This document shows, piece by piece, positions 17,129-26,499 of a stretch of 64,000 bases of DNA. The stretch comes from Lentibacter algarum. GTDB lineage: Bacteria; Pseudomonadota; Alphaproteobacteria; Rhodobacterales; Rhodobacteraceae. The stretch spans positions 744,001-808,000 of the forward strand of contig NZ_CP158687.1 of NCBI RefSeq assembly GCF_040580765.1. Reading direction: 5' to 3'. The translations under genes were made by a program, and so were the position numbers. Below the pieces are notes generated by a model. The model worked only from the letters and a program-made list of their open reading frames with translations, did no database searches and had not been told where the DNA came from. Position 1 is the first letter of the stretch, and each line of letters opens with the position of its first letter.

Positions 17129-18295
17129 TTATGTCTGCCAGTCGCCTTCAAAACCTTTGGGAATCATGAGGATGTCGCGGTTGACGTCTTTGATGTCTGT
17201 CTTGCCGCACAGCGCCATGGATACATCTAGCTCCTTGTGAATGACTTCCAGCGCTTTTGTGACCCCTGCTTCGCCCATTGCGCCGAGGCCATAGACAAAA
17301 GCGCGGCCGATGTAGGTTCCTTTCGCGCCCATCGCCATGGCTTTGAGAACGTCTTGTCCCGAGCGAATGCCGCTGTCCAGATGAACTTCGATCTTATCGC
17401 CCACAGCATCCATAATGGCGGGGAGCGCGCGGATCGAGCTGAGCGCTCCATCAAGTTGTCGGCCACCGTGGTTGGACACGATGATCGCGTCGGCCCCCAC
17501 ATTGAGCGCTTCAATCGCGTCGCGGGCATCAATGATGCCTTTGATAATCAGGGGACCGTCCCACATTTTGCGGAATGCGCGGATACGATCCCAGTCAAGC
17601 GATTGGTCAAAGGCTTCTGATGTCCATGTGGTCAGTGAACTCGCGTCTTCCACGCCTTTGGCATGGCCCACGATGTTGCCAAAAAAGCGTCGTTTCGTGC
17701 CAAGCATGCCAAGGCCCCACTGAACCTTAGTCATCATGTTTGCGACAGATTTCACTGTCAACTTGGGCGGAGCGGAGAGGCCGTTTTTGAGGTCTTTGTG
17801 ACGTTGTCCGAGGAGCTGCAAATCGACCGTGATCACGGCGGCAGAACAATTGGCGGCTTTTGCACGGTCAAAGAGGCGCTGCATGAAGTCATCGTCTTTG
17901 AGCGTGTAAACCTGCATCCAGAAAGGTTTTTCTGTATTTTCAGCCACATCTTCGATTGAGCAGATCGACATGGTCGATAGCGTGAAGGGCACGCCAAATT
18001 TTTCGGCAGCGCGTGCGGCTTTGATCTCTCCATCCGCGTTTTGCATGCCTGTCAGACCCACGGGTGCGAGGGCGACGGGCATGGAGACGTCTTGCCCGAT
18101 CATCTGTGTCGCAGTGCTGCGACCTGCCATGTCAATGGCAACGCGCTGACGCAGGTAGAGCTTGTCAAAGTCAGAGGTGTTCTCGCGGAAGGTTTGCTCC
18201 GTCCAGCTGCCGCTTTCACAATAGTCGTAAAACATGCGTGGTGTACGGCGCTCGTAGATGCGCTTGAGATCGTTGATATTCGTGATCACGGGCAT
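17129..18295 (-). CDS. lldD: FMN-dependent alpha-hydroxy-acid dehydrogenase, L-lactate dehydrogenase type
   Basis: Oxidises an L-2-hydroxy acid, probably lactate to pyruvate, passing electrons to the quinone pool or oxygen. The 388-residue TIM barrel shows the Tyr of MFYDYCESGSW, the FMN segments APVGLTGM and STMSICSIED, the active-site Lys of LIIKGI, the catalytic His in VSNHGGRQLDGA, and DSGIRSGQDVLKA. Start at 18295 (MPVITNINDLKR) fits the family; the frame extends 21 codons further upstream without similarity. It stands alone, divergent from the H-NOX gene with 137 bp between. Confidence 0.85.
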   Translation of the reverse strand: MPVITNINDLKRIYERRTPRMFYDYCESGSWTEQTFRENTSDFDKLYLRQRVAIDMAGRSTATQMIGQDVSMPVALAPVGLTGMQNADGEIKAARAAEKFGVPFTLSTMSICSIEDVAENTEKPFWMQVYTLKDDDFMQRLFDRAKAANCSAAVITVDLQLLGQRHKDLKNGLSAPPKLTVKSVANMMTKVQWGLGMLGTKRRFFGNIVGHAKGVEDASSLTTWTSEAFDQSLDWDRIRAFRKMWDGPLIIKGIIDARDAIEALNVGADAIIVSNHGGRQLDGALSSIRALPAIMDAVGDKIEVHLDSGIRSGQDVLKAMAMGAKGTYIGRAFVYGLGAMGEAGVTKALEVIHKELDVSMALCGKTDIKDVNRDILMIPKGFEGDWQT

Positions 18296-18432
18296 AACGG
18301 GTCTCTCTTTCGCTAAAATTGGTATGAAATGGTTACCAATACAAAGGGTTTCCTGCAATCGAATTTACCCTTGTTTAGGGCCGCTTAAACTTTGCGCGGC
18401 TAGGGTCTGCTGGAGAAAAAAAGGAGACCTCT

Positions 18433-18981
18433 ATGAAGGGCGTAATTTTTGTTGAGCTATTGCGTATGGCCGAAGCCAATGCTGGCGAAGAGCTTGTGGA
18501 TGAGGTGCTTGACAGTCTGACGCTTGAGAGTGGCGGTGCTTATAGCGCGATTGGAAGCTACTCTTGCGGCGAACTGTTCAGTATTGTGGGAGCCTTTAGC
18601 GAGCGGCTGGATGCGCCTGCAGAAGATTTACAGAAGATGTTTGGGCACTGGATGTTCAGCTATTTTGTGGAAAATTATGGGGAGTTTTTTACCGACAAAA
18701 AGTCGGCTTTTGATATGTTGGCTTCAATAGAGAACGAAGTGCATGTGGAAGTGCGCAAGCTTTACCCAGACGCCGAACTGCCGTCGTTTGAGACGCTTCA
18801 GACTTCAGAAACGGAGATGAGTATGACCTATAAATCTGCGCGTCCGCTTCAATCATTTTGCCACGGCCTGATTGAGGCCTGCCTGACCCACTACGGCACA
18901 CCTGGTGTGATTTCTGTCGATGATCGCTCTGATGGACACCCTGCGCATGTCGTATTCTTGATTGGTTTGGAGAAGGCCTGA
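18433..18981 (+). CDS. hnoX: H-NOX heme nitric oxide sensor protein
   Basis: Cytoplasmic heme protein that senses nitric oxide and controls a partner kinase or cyclic-di-GMP enzyme. The 182-residue protein starts MKGVIFVELL. It carries the proximal heme ligand His104 in ENEVHVEVRKLYP and the propionate-binding YxSxR motif as Y133-K-S135-A-R137. No obvious distal-pocket Tyr for O2 binding is placed, so NO selectivity is likely, but that is inference. A strong Shine-Dalgarno (AAGGAGA) precedes the ATG. It is followed at once by a hybrid histidine kinase, the classic H-NOX operon. Confidence 0.93.
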   Translation: MKGVIFVELLRMAEANAGEELVDEVLDSLTLESGGAYSAIGSYSCGELFSIVGAFSERLDAPAEDLQKMFGHWMFSYFVENYGEFFTDKKSAFDMLASIENEVHVEVRKLYPDAELPSFETLQTSETEMSMTYKSARPLQSFCHGLIEACLTHYGTPGVISVDDRSDGHPAHVVFLIGLEKA

Positions 18982-19004
18982 GGGTGCGCGCTGAAAGGCA
19001 TCAT

Positions 19005-20369
19005 ATGACGCAGGCGGGCCCGGTTACGCGCAATCGCTATGAGCGTGAGAGGGCGGCACGGCAAAGTGCTGAGCGGCTTCTAGAAGCGAAGAGTCGCGAA
19101 CTTTTTGAAGCTAATCAAAGGCTTATGCAGCAGGCACAGGCGCTTGAGCTGGCGGTGACCGAGCGGACCCGTGAGGCAGAAGAGGCCGCACAGGCCCGGG
19201 CGCAGGCCGAGGCTGCGAATGATGCCAAGTCAAGCTTTCTGGCTTCGATGAGCCATGAAATCCGCACACCCTTGCACGGCGTGTTGGGGATGATGAGTGC
19301 ACTCGACAGCACGGCGCTCACAAACGAGCAGCGCGATTTGCTCGAAGTCATGAAAGAGGCGGGCTATGTGCTGCGCACTGTTGTGAACGATATTCTGGAC
19401 CTCAGCAAAATAGAGGCGGGGCAGCTCGAATTGAGCAATGCGGCGTTCTATTTGCCCAACGTCTTGAAAAGCCTGAAGCAGCATTTTGGTTTGAGTGCTT
19501 CTGCGAAGGGGCTGACGCTCCTGTTTGACACAGATGCAAGTTGTGAGCGGTGGCTTTTTGGCGATGAATTCAGGCTCCGGCAGGTTTTTGGCAATCTTTT
19601 GTCTAATGCGGTCAAGTTCACGGCACACGGCACAATTCTTTTGAAAGCAAGGGTCAGGCAAGAGGCGGGCGGCGTTTATGGTCTGGATGTCTTGGTTGAG
19701 GATACGGGTCTTGGACTGAGTGCTTTTGCGCGGGATGGCCTCTTTAAGCCTTTCGCACAAGCCGATCCAAAGATTGCCCATCGCTTTGGCGGAAGCGGAC
19801 TTGGGCTGACGATCACACGGCGTATATGCCATTTGATGGGCGGGGCCATCACGCTGGATGGGGAGGAAGGCAAGGGGACGGTTGCGGAGTTTCAGGTGCG
19901 CCTCAAGTCAGCGGAGCCGCCTGAGGCGCGGACTCACTGTGCCGATCTGGCGAGCGCGGAGGCGCTTTTAGAAGCGCGCAATTGGACCATTCTTGTGGTG
20001 GATGACAGCGCGGTAAATCGCAAAGTTGTGACGCAATACCTTAAACGCTACAAATTGACGGTCTTGGAGGCCGAGGACGGCGTGAATGCTGTTGACCTGT
20101 GGCGGCGCGCCAAGCCTGATTTCATTCTGATGGATATCAATATGCCTGTGATGGGGGGCATTGCCGCAGCCTTGCGTATTCGCGAAGAGGCGATTGAGCG
20201 TGCAGAGCCACGTGTCCCTATTGTCGCGCTGACGGCAAATGCGATGTCGCATCAAGTCAACGACTATCTGGACGCAGGACTCGATGCCCATATTGCAAAA
20301 CCTGTGGGGCGTGCAGAGCTGGTGCGCGTGATCGGCTCGTTCCTGTCGCAGCGTGTGTCGCGCGCTTAA
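19005..20369 (+). CDS. H-NOX-associated hybrid histidine kinase
   Basis: Cytoplasmic hybrid kinase, probably regulated by the adjacent H-NOX protein (HnoK type). The 454-residue product has an N-terminal coiled coil of about 75 residues and a HisKA domain with phospho-His84 in [12 protein letters not shown]. The HATPase domain shows [17 protein letters not shown] and GGSGLGL. A C-terminal receiver has acceptor Asp377 in ILMDINMP and Lys in HIAKPVG. There is no membrane segment or PAS domain, so input must come from a partner. ATG 19005 with AAAGG seven bases upstream is preferred to GTG 18984. It ends overlapping the convergent trpA by four bases. Confidence 0.9.
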   Translation: MTQAGPVTRNRYERERAARQSAERLLEAKSRELFEANQRLMQQAQALELAVTERTREAEEAAQARAQAEAANDAKSSFLASMSHEIRTPLHGVLGMMSALDSTALTNEQRDLLEVMKEAGYVLRTVVNDILDLSKIEAGQLELSNAAFYLPNVLKSLKQHFGLSASAKGLTLLFDTDASCERWLFGDEFRLRQVFGNLLSNAVKFTAHGTILLKARVRQEAGGVYGLDVLVEDTGLGLSAFARDGLFKPFAQADPKIAHRFGGSGLGLTITRRICHLMGGAITLDGEEGKGTVAEFQVRLKSAEPPEARTHCADLASAEALLEARNWTILVVDDSAVNRKVVTQYLKRYKLTVLEAEDGVNAVDLWRRAKPDFILMDINMPVMGGIAAALRIREEAIERAEPRVPIVALTANAMSHQVNDYLDAGLDAHIAKPVGRAELVRVIGSFLSQRVSRA

Positions 20370-21157
20370 GCGCGATGGGCCCCATCGGCCAGTGACTTCA
20401 CAAAAGTGAGGACATCAGCGGGTGTGTCACCCTTTGCGATCCGATCAACGATCGCGGAGCCAACCACTGCGCCATCTGCAACACTGGCGATGGCTTCTGA
20501 CTGCGCGGGTGTTTTGATGCCGAAGCCCACAATGATCGGGAGATCAGTTTTGGATTTGATCCGTGCGACTTCCGGGGCAACATCTTCTGCCTGCGCCTCG
20601 GCGGAGCCTGTAATTCCTGTGATTGAGACGTAGTAGACAAAGCCAGATGTGTTTTGGAGCACTTTGGGCAGGCGGGCGTCATCTGTTGTTGGTGTGGCCA
20701 GACGAATGAAGTTTAGGCCTGCGGCTTGCGCGGGAATGCAAAGCTCAACATCCTCCTCAGGCGGAAGGTCCACCACGATCAGCCCGTCGATCCCTGCGGC
20801 TTTGGCGTCTTTGAGGAAGGCCTCGACGCCATGAGAATAGATCGGATTGTAGTAGCCCATCAATACGATCGGTGTTGTCTCATTGGTCTTGCGGAACTCT
20901 GTCGCCATAGCGAGTGTTTTGTTGAGCGTCATGCCCGCCTCAAGAGCGCGCTGCCCCGCCAGCTGGATGGTTGGTCCATCTGCCATCGGATCGGTGAAGG
21001 GCAGGCCCAGTTCGATAATATCTACGCCTGCCGAGGGCATGCCTTTCATCACCTCAAGGGAGGTGGCAACATCGGGATCACCCGCCATGATGTAGGCCAC
21101 GAAGGCTTTTTTATCTTCGGCTTGAAGGGCGGCGAATGTGGCGTCGATGCGGCTCAT
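20366..21157 (-). CDS. trpA: Tryptophan synthase alpha chain
   Basis: Cleaves indole-3-glycerol phosphate to indole and GAP for transfer to TrpB. The 263-residue TIM barrel has catalytic Glu49 ([16 protein letters not shown]) and Asp60, [19 protein letters not shown], and the phosphate loop GFGIKTPAQ. It is about 10 kb from trpB and on the opposite strand, so the two subunits are transcribed separately. It is convergent with the H-NOX kinase gene, sharing four bases at the 3' ends. Confidence 0.96.
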   Translation of the reverse strand: MSRIDATFAALQAEDKKAFVAYIMAGDPDVATSLEVMKGMPSAGVDIIELGLPFTDPMADGPTIQLAGQRALEAGMTLNKTLAMATEFRKTNETTPIVLMGYYNPIYSHGVEAFLKDAKAAGIDGLIVVDLPPEEDVELCIPAQAAGLNFIRLATPTTDDARLPKVLQNTSGFVYYVSITGITGSAEAQAEDVAPEVARIKSKTDLPIIVGFGIKTPAQSEAIASVADGAVVGSAIVDRIAKGDTPADVLTFVKSLADGAHRA

Positions 21158-21406
21158 GGGGCATTCCTTTTTATGTTGAGGCAGATGTGCCCCAAAAGCA
21201 GTGGGGAAATCAATAGGAAGTGGTTTCCAAACCTGCTTTGCTCCCTTGGAGGGCGCGAGGGCGGCCCTCTTGATGCAAATTCTGCCGTTTTGCTCTTCTC
21301 ACAGGGAAGACTGGGATAAGAAAAAAGTGCAGTGTGAAGCGAGTGTGTTGCAGCGGGGCGGGCGAGGGCTTATGAGGCGCACAACAGCATATGCGGGAGA
21401 AAAGCC

Positions 21407-22504
21407 ATGGGCTTTAAGATGGGTATTGTGGGTTTGCCGAATGTGGGCAAGTCAACTTTGTTTAATGCGCTGACAAAAACGGCGGCGGCGCAAGCGGCGA
21501 ACTTTCCGTTTTGCACGATTGAGCCGAATGTTGGTGAGGTCAATGTGCCGGATGCGCGCCTTGATACGCTTGCAGAGATTGCAGGGTCAAAGTCGATCAT
21601 TCCAGCGAGAATGACCTTTGTGGACATTGCCGGGCTTGTGAAGGGCGCAAGTAAGGGCGAGGGGCTTGGCAACCAGTTTTTGGCCAATATTCGGGAAACT
21701 GACGCGATTGCCCATGTGCTGCGCTGCTTTGAAGACGGAGATGTAACCCACGTCGAAGGGCGCGTGAATCCTGTGGAAGATGCGGAAGTCATCGAGACTG
21801 AGCTCATGCTCGCGGACCTGGAGAGCGTTGAGAAACGCCGTCAGGGGCTCGTGCGCAAGCTCAAGGGCAATGACAAAGAGGCCGCCCAGCAAGACCGTTT
21901 GCTCGCTGCGGCGCAGGCGATGCTGGAAGAGGGCAAGCCTGCGCGACTTGTCGAAGTGGATGCGGAAGACGCGAAAGCTTGGAAAAACCTCCAATTGCTG
22001 ACCTCTAAGAAAATTCTTTATGTGTGCAATGTCGACGAGGGCAGCGCGGCCACGGGGAATGCACATTCTGATGCGGTCGCGGCTATGGCAGCGGAGCAGG
22101 GCGCAGGCGCGGTCGTTATTTCTGCGCAGATCGAGGAAGAGATCAGCAAGCTGGAAGACGATGAAGCCGAAATGTTTCTGGAGGAAATGGGCCTTGCTGA
22201 GGCAGGTCTCGACCGTTTGATCCGTGCGGGCTACAATCTTTTGCACCTTGAGACTTACTTCACAGTCGGCCCAAAGGAAGCGCGTGCTTGGACGATCCGC
22301 GAGGGTACAGGTGCGCCGCAGGCGGCGGGCGTGATCCATGGCGACTTTGAAAAAGGCTTCATCCGCGCTGAGACGATTGCCTATGCTGATTTTGTTGCCA
22401 ATGGCGGAGAACAAGGCGCGAAAGAAGCCGGAAAGATGCGCGCCGAGGGCAAGGCTTATGTCGTCAAAGACGGCGATGTATTGCACTTCTTGTTCAATAA
22501 ATAA
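21407..22504 (+). CDS. ychF: Redox-regulated ATPase/GTPase YchF (Obg-like)
   Basis: Universal ribosome-associated P-loop NTPase (OLA1 type) with ATP preference. The 365-residue protein has G1 GLPNVGKST (residues 8-16), G3 in VDIAGLVKGASKGEGLGN, and NVDE in place of the GTP-specific NKxD, which explains ATP use in the family. A coiled-coil insert (about 130-195) and the C-terminal TGS domain (HLETYFTVGPKEARAWT to the end) follow. Single gene; an imperfect GC hairpin follows the stop (22509-22555). Confidence 0.96.
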   Translation: MGFKMGIVGLPNVGKSTLFNALTKTAAAQAANFPFCTIEPNVGEVNVPDARLDTLAEIAGSKSIIPARMTFVDIAGLVKGASKGEGLGNQFLANIRETDAIAHVLRCFEDGDVTHVEGRVNPVEDAEVIETELMLADLESVEKRRQGLVRKLKGNDKEAAQQDRLLAAAQAMLEEGKPARLVEVDAEDAKAWKNLQLLTSKKILYVCNVDEGSAATGNAHSDAVAAMAAEQGAGAVVISAQIEEEISKLEDDEAEMFLEEMGLAEAGLDRLIRAGYNLLHLETYFTVGPKEARAWTIREGTGAPQAAGVIHGDFEKGFIRAETIAYADFVANGGEQGAKEAGKMRAEGKAYVVKDGDVLHFLFNK

Positions 22505-22812
22505 AACCAAGCTCCGCGCACGGCTTTGACTGTGGTCAAGGGCGCGCGCGGGGCTTGCTCTGCTGCATTTGCGCAACGGGGCTTTTGGGCATTGGTTGAA
22601 TTCTGGGCATGAGCCTGCTAGGCTCTCCACATGAAACAAGCACTGTAAGTTCATGAATTGTAATGGAGTCGTGGTTTTTCCACAGGCTCCTGTGTGCTTG
22701 GTGTTTTGTCTTTTATCTTCAAATGATGTTCCGCCCATGCGCTTTCTGGCCCCTTGAGAAGGGCCAAACAAACGCCGCATCGGAACACGGCCAATTTGAG
22801 CAGGACAGACAA
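22505..22812. other. Gene-free interval between ychF and the small HTH gene
   Basis: Begins with a likely terminator: AAGCTCCGCGC at 22509-22519 and GCGCGCGGGGCTT at 22543-22555 can pair imperfectly. The rest has no convincing gene. A tiny ATG-started frame of five codons (22631-22648) is present, and an in-frame extension of the next gene up to 22663 shows no protein-like composition. Confidence 0.4.
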
Positions 22813-23061
22813 ATGACACATCAGGATTCAAAACCCCTCACTGGCATACCCGCATTGGCGCAGGACTTGACGACGCCTGAAGCGATCCGCCGCGCCGCAG
22901 GTTTGACGGCAGAAGAGATGGCCGCGCTTTTGGGGATGGGCGACTATGGTTACAGCGCGTGGGAGCGCGGTGCGCGTACGCCAGGCGGGCCAGCTTTGAA
23001 GCTTTTGGCTTTGATCGCGACAGACCCCATCAAAATGATTGCGGCGTTGCGCAAGGCCTAG
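22813..23061 (+). CDS. Small helix-turn-helix DNA-binding protein (YiaG/HigA-like)
   Basis: An 82-residue protein with an Xre-type HTH: TPEAIRRAAGLTAEEMAALLG and YSAWERGARTPGGPALKLL, read as consecutive halves of the fold. The C-terminal shape (GPALKLLALIATDP) is like YiaG and the antitoxins of HigA or MqsA type, but no toxin gene is beside it. ATG 22813 with AGGACA upstream was chosen; longer in-frame extensions are not conserved-looking. It converges on the sulfatase gene, overlapping its 3' end by four bases. Confidence 0.7.
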   Translation: MTHQDSKPLTGIPALAQDLTTPEAIRRAAGLTAEEMAALLGMGDYGYSAWERGARTPGGPALKLLALIATDPIKMIAALRKA

Positions 23062-24410
23062 TCGTCATCCATGTTCTGCGGCTCGCCTGTTTCAGGCAGG
23101 GGCGCAGTGACATCAAAGCCATACTCAAGACAACAGGCGGCATGGGCGGCCTGCATTTGGGCATAAGCGGGGTGATCTGGGCCTAGGTCACGAGTTTGCC
23201 ACCAGTCTTTTGATAGATCAAACAGCTGTGTGGAGCCGTCACTGTAGCGGATGAAACGGTACTTGCCTTTGCGCACTGCGGCGCTCTGATGCAGGAAGGT
23301 TGGCACTGCGCGGTCAGGTGCGCGTGCCCAGTCCATTTGGGGGCGCAAGGAGCGGCCGAGGCTTCCGTCGAGTGGGGGCAGGTCCGCATAATCCATCACG
23401 GTGGGGCCGATATCGAGCAGCGCCACAGGGTCACTGACCACTTGGGCGACGGGCTGCTCGGGATCGTGAATGATCAGAGGCACGTTGGCGACCTGCTCCC
23501 ATAGGGTGTGCTTGCGAAAGCGGTTGCGCTCGCCGAGGTGGAGCCCGTGATCAGAGGCGATGATGACCAAGGTGTTGTCGGCAAAGCGTGAGGCCTTGAG
23601 CGCGTCCCAGATGCGGCCCAAGTGATAATCTGTGTGGCTGAGTGCGGAGAAGTAATTGCGCACGCTTTTGCGCCATTGCTTGAACTTGTCGGCGTTTAGA
23701 TTTTGCGAATTGTGTAGCTCCATAAAGGCGCTCTCGTCAAAGCCCTCTTGCCAAGCCTTTGGCTTTCTGAAGTTTTTCTCGTCATACATCTCTTTGAAGC
23801 GACGCGGTGTGATCCAAGGGCCATGCGGCCCGTAGAAGCCGATCTCGCGGTAAAACGGGGCATCTTCTTTGTAATTGTTGAAGAAAGAACGTGCCGAATT
23901 GGCTGCTTGGTGGTCGTAAAATCGCGGGTCGTCTTTTTCGTCTTTGGCCGCTTTGCCGCCGCGTAGCCCGCCAAACTCGATGCTGATGGCCTCGGGGATC
24001 TGCCAATCGCCACGAAACTTCTTGGGATTGTCGGAAAAGAGAGTTTGGTGGATTTCGTCGGGCAGGGCGTCATAGCCTTGCATGACTTTGCCGCCTGAAG
24101 AGCAAAAGTATCCGGCTTGCTTGAGTTTGTAAGGCCACATCGCCTCTGCTGGGATTTTCTCAAAATAGTTTTTGTAGGGGCCCGTGACACCTGATTGATG
24201 CGGCGATTGCCCTGACATGAAGCTGGCGCGCGATGGGCTGCAAACGGGAGCCTGACAATAGGCCGCTTGAAAGGCTGTGGACTCTGCGCAAATGCGGTCC
24301 AGATTGGGCGTTTGTAGGGCTTCGCCAAAGGCGGTTTTGTATTTCCAAAAGGCGACTGCATCATCAAATGTGATGAGAATGACGTTCTTGCGCGCGTCTT
24401 GTGTCGACAT
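23058..24410 (-). CDS. Sulfatase, type I (formylglycine-dependent)
   Basis: Hydrolyses a sulfate ester; the substrate may be a sulfated glycan or small molecule. The 450-residue protein carries the Cys-type activation motif CSPSR (Cys57), whose Cys must be oxidised to formylglycine. Calcium ligands D16-D17 are in LITFDDA, HGP lies in GFYGPHGPW, and DHGLHLGERN supplies the C-terminal metal Asp/His. No signal peptide is visible, so it is probably cytoplasmic. The next gene, divergent, encodes an anaerobic-type sulfatase maturase, which fits a cytoplasmic target. Confidence 0.88.
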   Translation of the reverse strand: MSTQDARKNVILITFDDAVAFWKYKTAFGEALQTPNLDRICAESTAFQAAYCQAPVCSPSRASFMSGQSPHQSGVTGPYKNYFEKIPAEAMWPYKLKQAGYFCSSGGKVMQGYDALPDEIHQTLFSDNPKKFRGDWQIPEAISIEFGGLRGGKAAKDEKDDPRFYDHQAANSARSFFNNYKEDAPFYREIGFYGPHGPWITPRRFKEMYDEKNFRKPKAWQEGFDESAFMELHNSQNLNADKFKQWRKSVRNYFSALSHTDYHLGRIWDALKASRFADNTLVIIASDHGLHLGERNRFRKHTLWEQVANVPLIIHDPEQPVAQVVSDPVALLDIGPTVMDYADLPPLDGSLGRSLRPQMDWARAPDRAVPTFLHQSAAVRKGKYRFIRYSDGSTQLFDLSKDWWQTRDLGPDHPAYAQMQAAHAACCLEYGFDVTAPLPETGEPQNMDDD

Positions 24411-24561
24411 GCTCTGCTTTCCTCAACTCGATACCAACTGTGAGGGCTTTAGCCCTTCTTTTGGGAAGTGATATCTGGCTTTCTGGCGCGGGTCTATCAA
24501 AGAAGCTTTAAGTCAGAGTTGATTTCGGCCACATATAAAAGGGTCAAAGTAGGACAGTTTT

Positions 24562-25761
24562 ATGCAGCCGTTGCCGTTTAATATTATGACCAAACCGATT
24601 GGGCCGCGCTGCAATATTGATTGCAAGTATTGCTACTACCTTGAAAAAGAAAAGCTTTATCCGGATGAAAAGAAATTCAGGATGTCTGATGACGTTTTGG
24701 AACGCTATATTTCCCAGACGATCGCGTCTGGGCTGGAAAGCGGTATGGGTGAAGTTCACTTTGCTTGGCAGGGTGGTGAGCCAACGATGCTTGGCGTTGA
24801 ATATTTCCGCAAGATTGTGACCCTGCAGAGAAAACACCTGCCAGCGGGTGTGCCAGTTTCCAACGCGCTTCAAACCAACGGGATTTTGCTCGATGAGGCA
24901 TGGGGTGTGTTTCTGGCCGAGAACGACTTTCTTGTTGGGTTGAGTGTGGATGGGCCAAAAGCTGTGCATGACAGGTACCGCGTTGATCGCGCCGGACGCC
25001 CAACCTTTGACGCTGTCATGCGCGGGCTAGAGGTGCTTCAGCGCCATGAGGTGCGTCATAATGCACTGACAACTGTCCACCGTGCGAATGGTGGCAAAGG
25101 CCGTGATGTTTATCGCTTTTTAACGGGAAAAGGATTTGACCATATCCAGTTTATCCCAATTGCGGAGCGCAGTGCTGGGGAAAGCCTTGCAGGTGCGCCA
25201 CAGCAGGACATGGCCCCGCAAAATAAAGTGACGGAGTGGAGCGTGGCTGCGCGCGCGTATGGTAAGTTTTTGTGCGATGTCTTTGATCTATGGTTCAAAG
25301 ACGATGTGGGGCGCGTCTCTGTGCAGTTCTTTGATGTGCAGCTCGGTCTCTGGATGGGGCAACCCTCTGCACTGTGTGTTTTTGCCAAGACCTGCGGCAA
25401 CAGTCTTGCCCTTGAGCATGATGGTAGCCTGTATGCGTGTGATCACTACGTGTACCCAGACTACAAGCTTGGAGAGATTGGTGAGACGCCCCTGCGCGAA
25501 ATGCTGTGGAGTGATCGGCAGGCTGCCTTTGGCCAAGACAAAGAGGCCTCCCTGACTGCTCAGTGCCGCGCGTGCGAGTTTCGCTTTGCGTGCAATGGTG
25601 GGTGCCCCAAACACCGTTTTGGCACATCAAAGTCGGGCGAGGCGGGGCACAATTATTTTTGCGAAAGCTACACGGCGTTTTTCAGACACGCAGGCCCTCG
25701 GCTGCAAAAAATGGCTTGGCAAGTTTCCAACGGGATTCCCGCAACGGGTGGAAAAGCTTGA
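24562..25761 (+). CDS. Anaerobic sulfatase-maturating enzyme (radical SAM/SPASM)
   Basis: Converts the active-site Cys or Ser of sulfatases to formylglycine without oxygen. The 399-residue protein has the radical SAM motif CNIDCKYC (C17, C21, C24), preceded by IMTKPIGPR. It also has WQGGEPTMLG, GLSVDGPKAVHDRYR, and the SPASM cysteines in CVFAKTCGNSLALEHDGSLYACDHYVYP, CRACEFRFACNGGCPKHRF and FCESY, which appear as separate clusters. It is divergent from the sulfatase gene, 151 bp apart, and both could share a control region. Confidence 0.92.
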   Translation: MQPLPFNIMTKPIGPRCNIDCKYCYYLEKEKLYPDEKKFRMSDDVLERYISQTIASGLESGMGEVHFAWQGGEPTMLGVEYFRKIVTLQRKHLPAGVPVSNALQTNGILLDEAWGVFLAENDFLVGLSVDGPKAVHDRYRVDRAGRPTFDAVMRGLEVLQRHEVRHNALTTVHRANGGKGRDVYRFLTGKGFDHIQFIPIAERSAGESLAGAPQQDMAPQNKVTEWSVAARAYGKFLCDVFDLWFKDDVGRVSVQFFDVQLGLWMGQPSALCVFAKTCGNSLALEHDGSLYACDHYVYPDYKLGEIGETPLREMLWSDRQAAFGQDKEASLTAQCRACEFRFACNGGCPKHRFGTSKSGEAGHNYFCESYTAFFRHAGPRLQKMAWQVSNGIPATGGKA

Positions 25762-25893
25762 GCCTCTAGGGCTGCACCTAAGATTTGCGTTGTAGGGTGC
25801 TGCGAACATGAGTGTGCGTTCAGCCTTTATTTTATGGGTATTTTTAGCCATTTGTTGGGGCCAGAAGAAATTTGAAAAACCTTAGAAAACACC

Positions 25894-25923
25894 TTGTAAA
25901 TCCGTCTCTTGCGCTTGTATACC
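25894..25923 (+). promoter_or_regulatory. Putative promoter of tRNA-Ser
   Basis: TTGTAA at 25894-25899 and TATACC at 25918-25923 are 18 bases apart, ending seven bases before the tRNA gene. Confidence 0.4.
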
Positions 25924-25930
25924 CGTCGGC

Positions 25931-26020
25931 GGAGACGTGGCCGAGTGGTCGAAGGCGCTCCCCTGCTAAGGGAGTAGGCCCGGAAGGGTCTCGAGGGTTC
26001 GAATCCCTTCGTCTCCGCCA
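25931..26020 (+). tRNA. tRNA-Ser(GCU)
   Basis: A 90-nt gene with encoded CCA. The acceptor stem is GGAGACG with CGTCTCC. The anticodon stem-loop CTCCC-CTGCTAA-GGGAG gives anticodon GCU. A long variable arm typical of class II tRNAs follows, and the T arm is GAGGG-TTCGAAT-CCCTT with wobble. Its 3' end is the attachment site of the adjacent mobile island, and the gene is kept intact after insertion. Confidence 0.97.
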
Positions 26021-26023
26021 TTA
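26004..26023 (+). repeat. attL core of the island (tRNA-Ser 3' end)
   Basis: The 20 bases TCCCTTCGTCTCCGCCATTA cover the last 17 bases of the tRNA gene plus TTA. They are repeated exactly at 34564-34583. Beyond this the two sites differ. Confidence 0.9.
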
Positions 26024-26076
26024 ACCTGGCTTAAGTAATTGATTTAATTGTATTTTTACCAAGAATTGGCCTGTTT

Positions 26077-26096
26077 GGATACAGTTGCGGATACAC
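26077..26096 (+). repeat. Putative integrase arm-type sites, left
   Basis: GGATACAGTTGCGGATACAC holds two GGATACA units 11 bases apart, one helical turn. Closely related pairs lie at 29306-29325 and, beside the integrase start, at 34428-34446. Such paired repeats near att cores are typical binding sites of the integrase N-terminal domain. Confidence 0.6.
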
Positions 26097-26385
26097 TTTT
26101 CTCAGTAATTTAATTGCTGTACGTAAGCTTTGTTGGAAAAATTGGTTGCTAGATTACTGTGTGAAACTAGCGTGATATCTTAACGGGATGAGAAGCTGAT
26201 CGCTTACCAAATATAAGACTGCCCGTCGTCAGTTTTTTTGGGGCCAATGGCGGCCTAAACTAAGAGAAAGTCTGGATCATCTAATTAATTTGATTCTGAG
26301 GCATTTCCAGTTTCAAATTAGTGTCTTTCGGCAATTGGATGTACCAGTTTCAAAAAAATGGGCCGCTAGCAAAGTGCTGGCAAAT

Positions 26386-26435
26386 TCAGGCTCATAACCT
26401 GAAGGTCGTAGGTTCAAATCCTACTCCCGCAACCA
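26386..26435 (+). pseudogene. tRNA-fMet 3' fragment (attachment-site scar)
   Basis: Fifty bases match the 3' part of an alphaproteobacterial initiator tRNA: anticodon stem-loop CAGG-CTCATAA-CCTG with anticodon CAU, the T arm GTAGG-TTCAAAT-CCTAC, and the end CGCAACCA. The 5' half (acceptor strand and D arm) is not recognisable, so it should not be a working tRNA. A 3' tRNA fragment inside an island is what a previous integration into a tRNA-fMet gene would leave. Confidence 0.75.
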
Positions 26436-26499
26436 AAATCCTAAAATAAATCAAAGGCTTAGTTTCCTAGTAAAACACTGGGGATTTATAAGCGCGTTT

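Noticed and set aside
22631..22648. Leader peptide of five codons upstream of the HTH gene
   Set aside because: No ribosome site, attenuator structure or codon signal links it to a downstream gene.
21587..22831. A 414-codon open frame antisense to ychF
   Set aside because: Lies almost wholly over a universal gene and has no domain or ribosome site.
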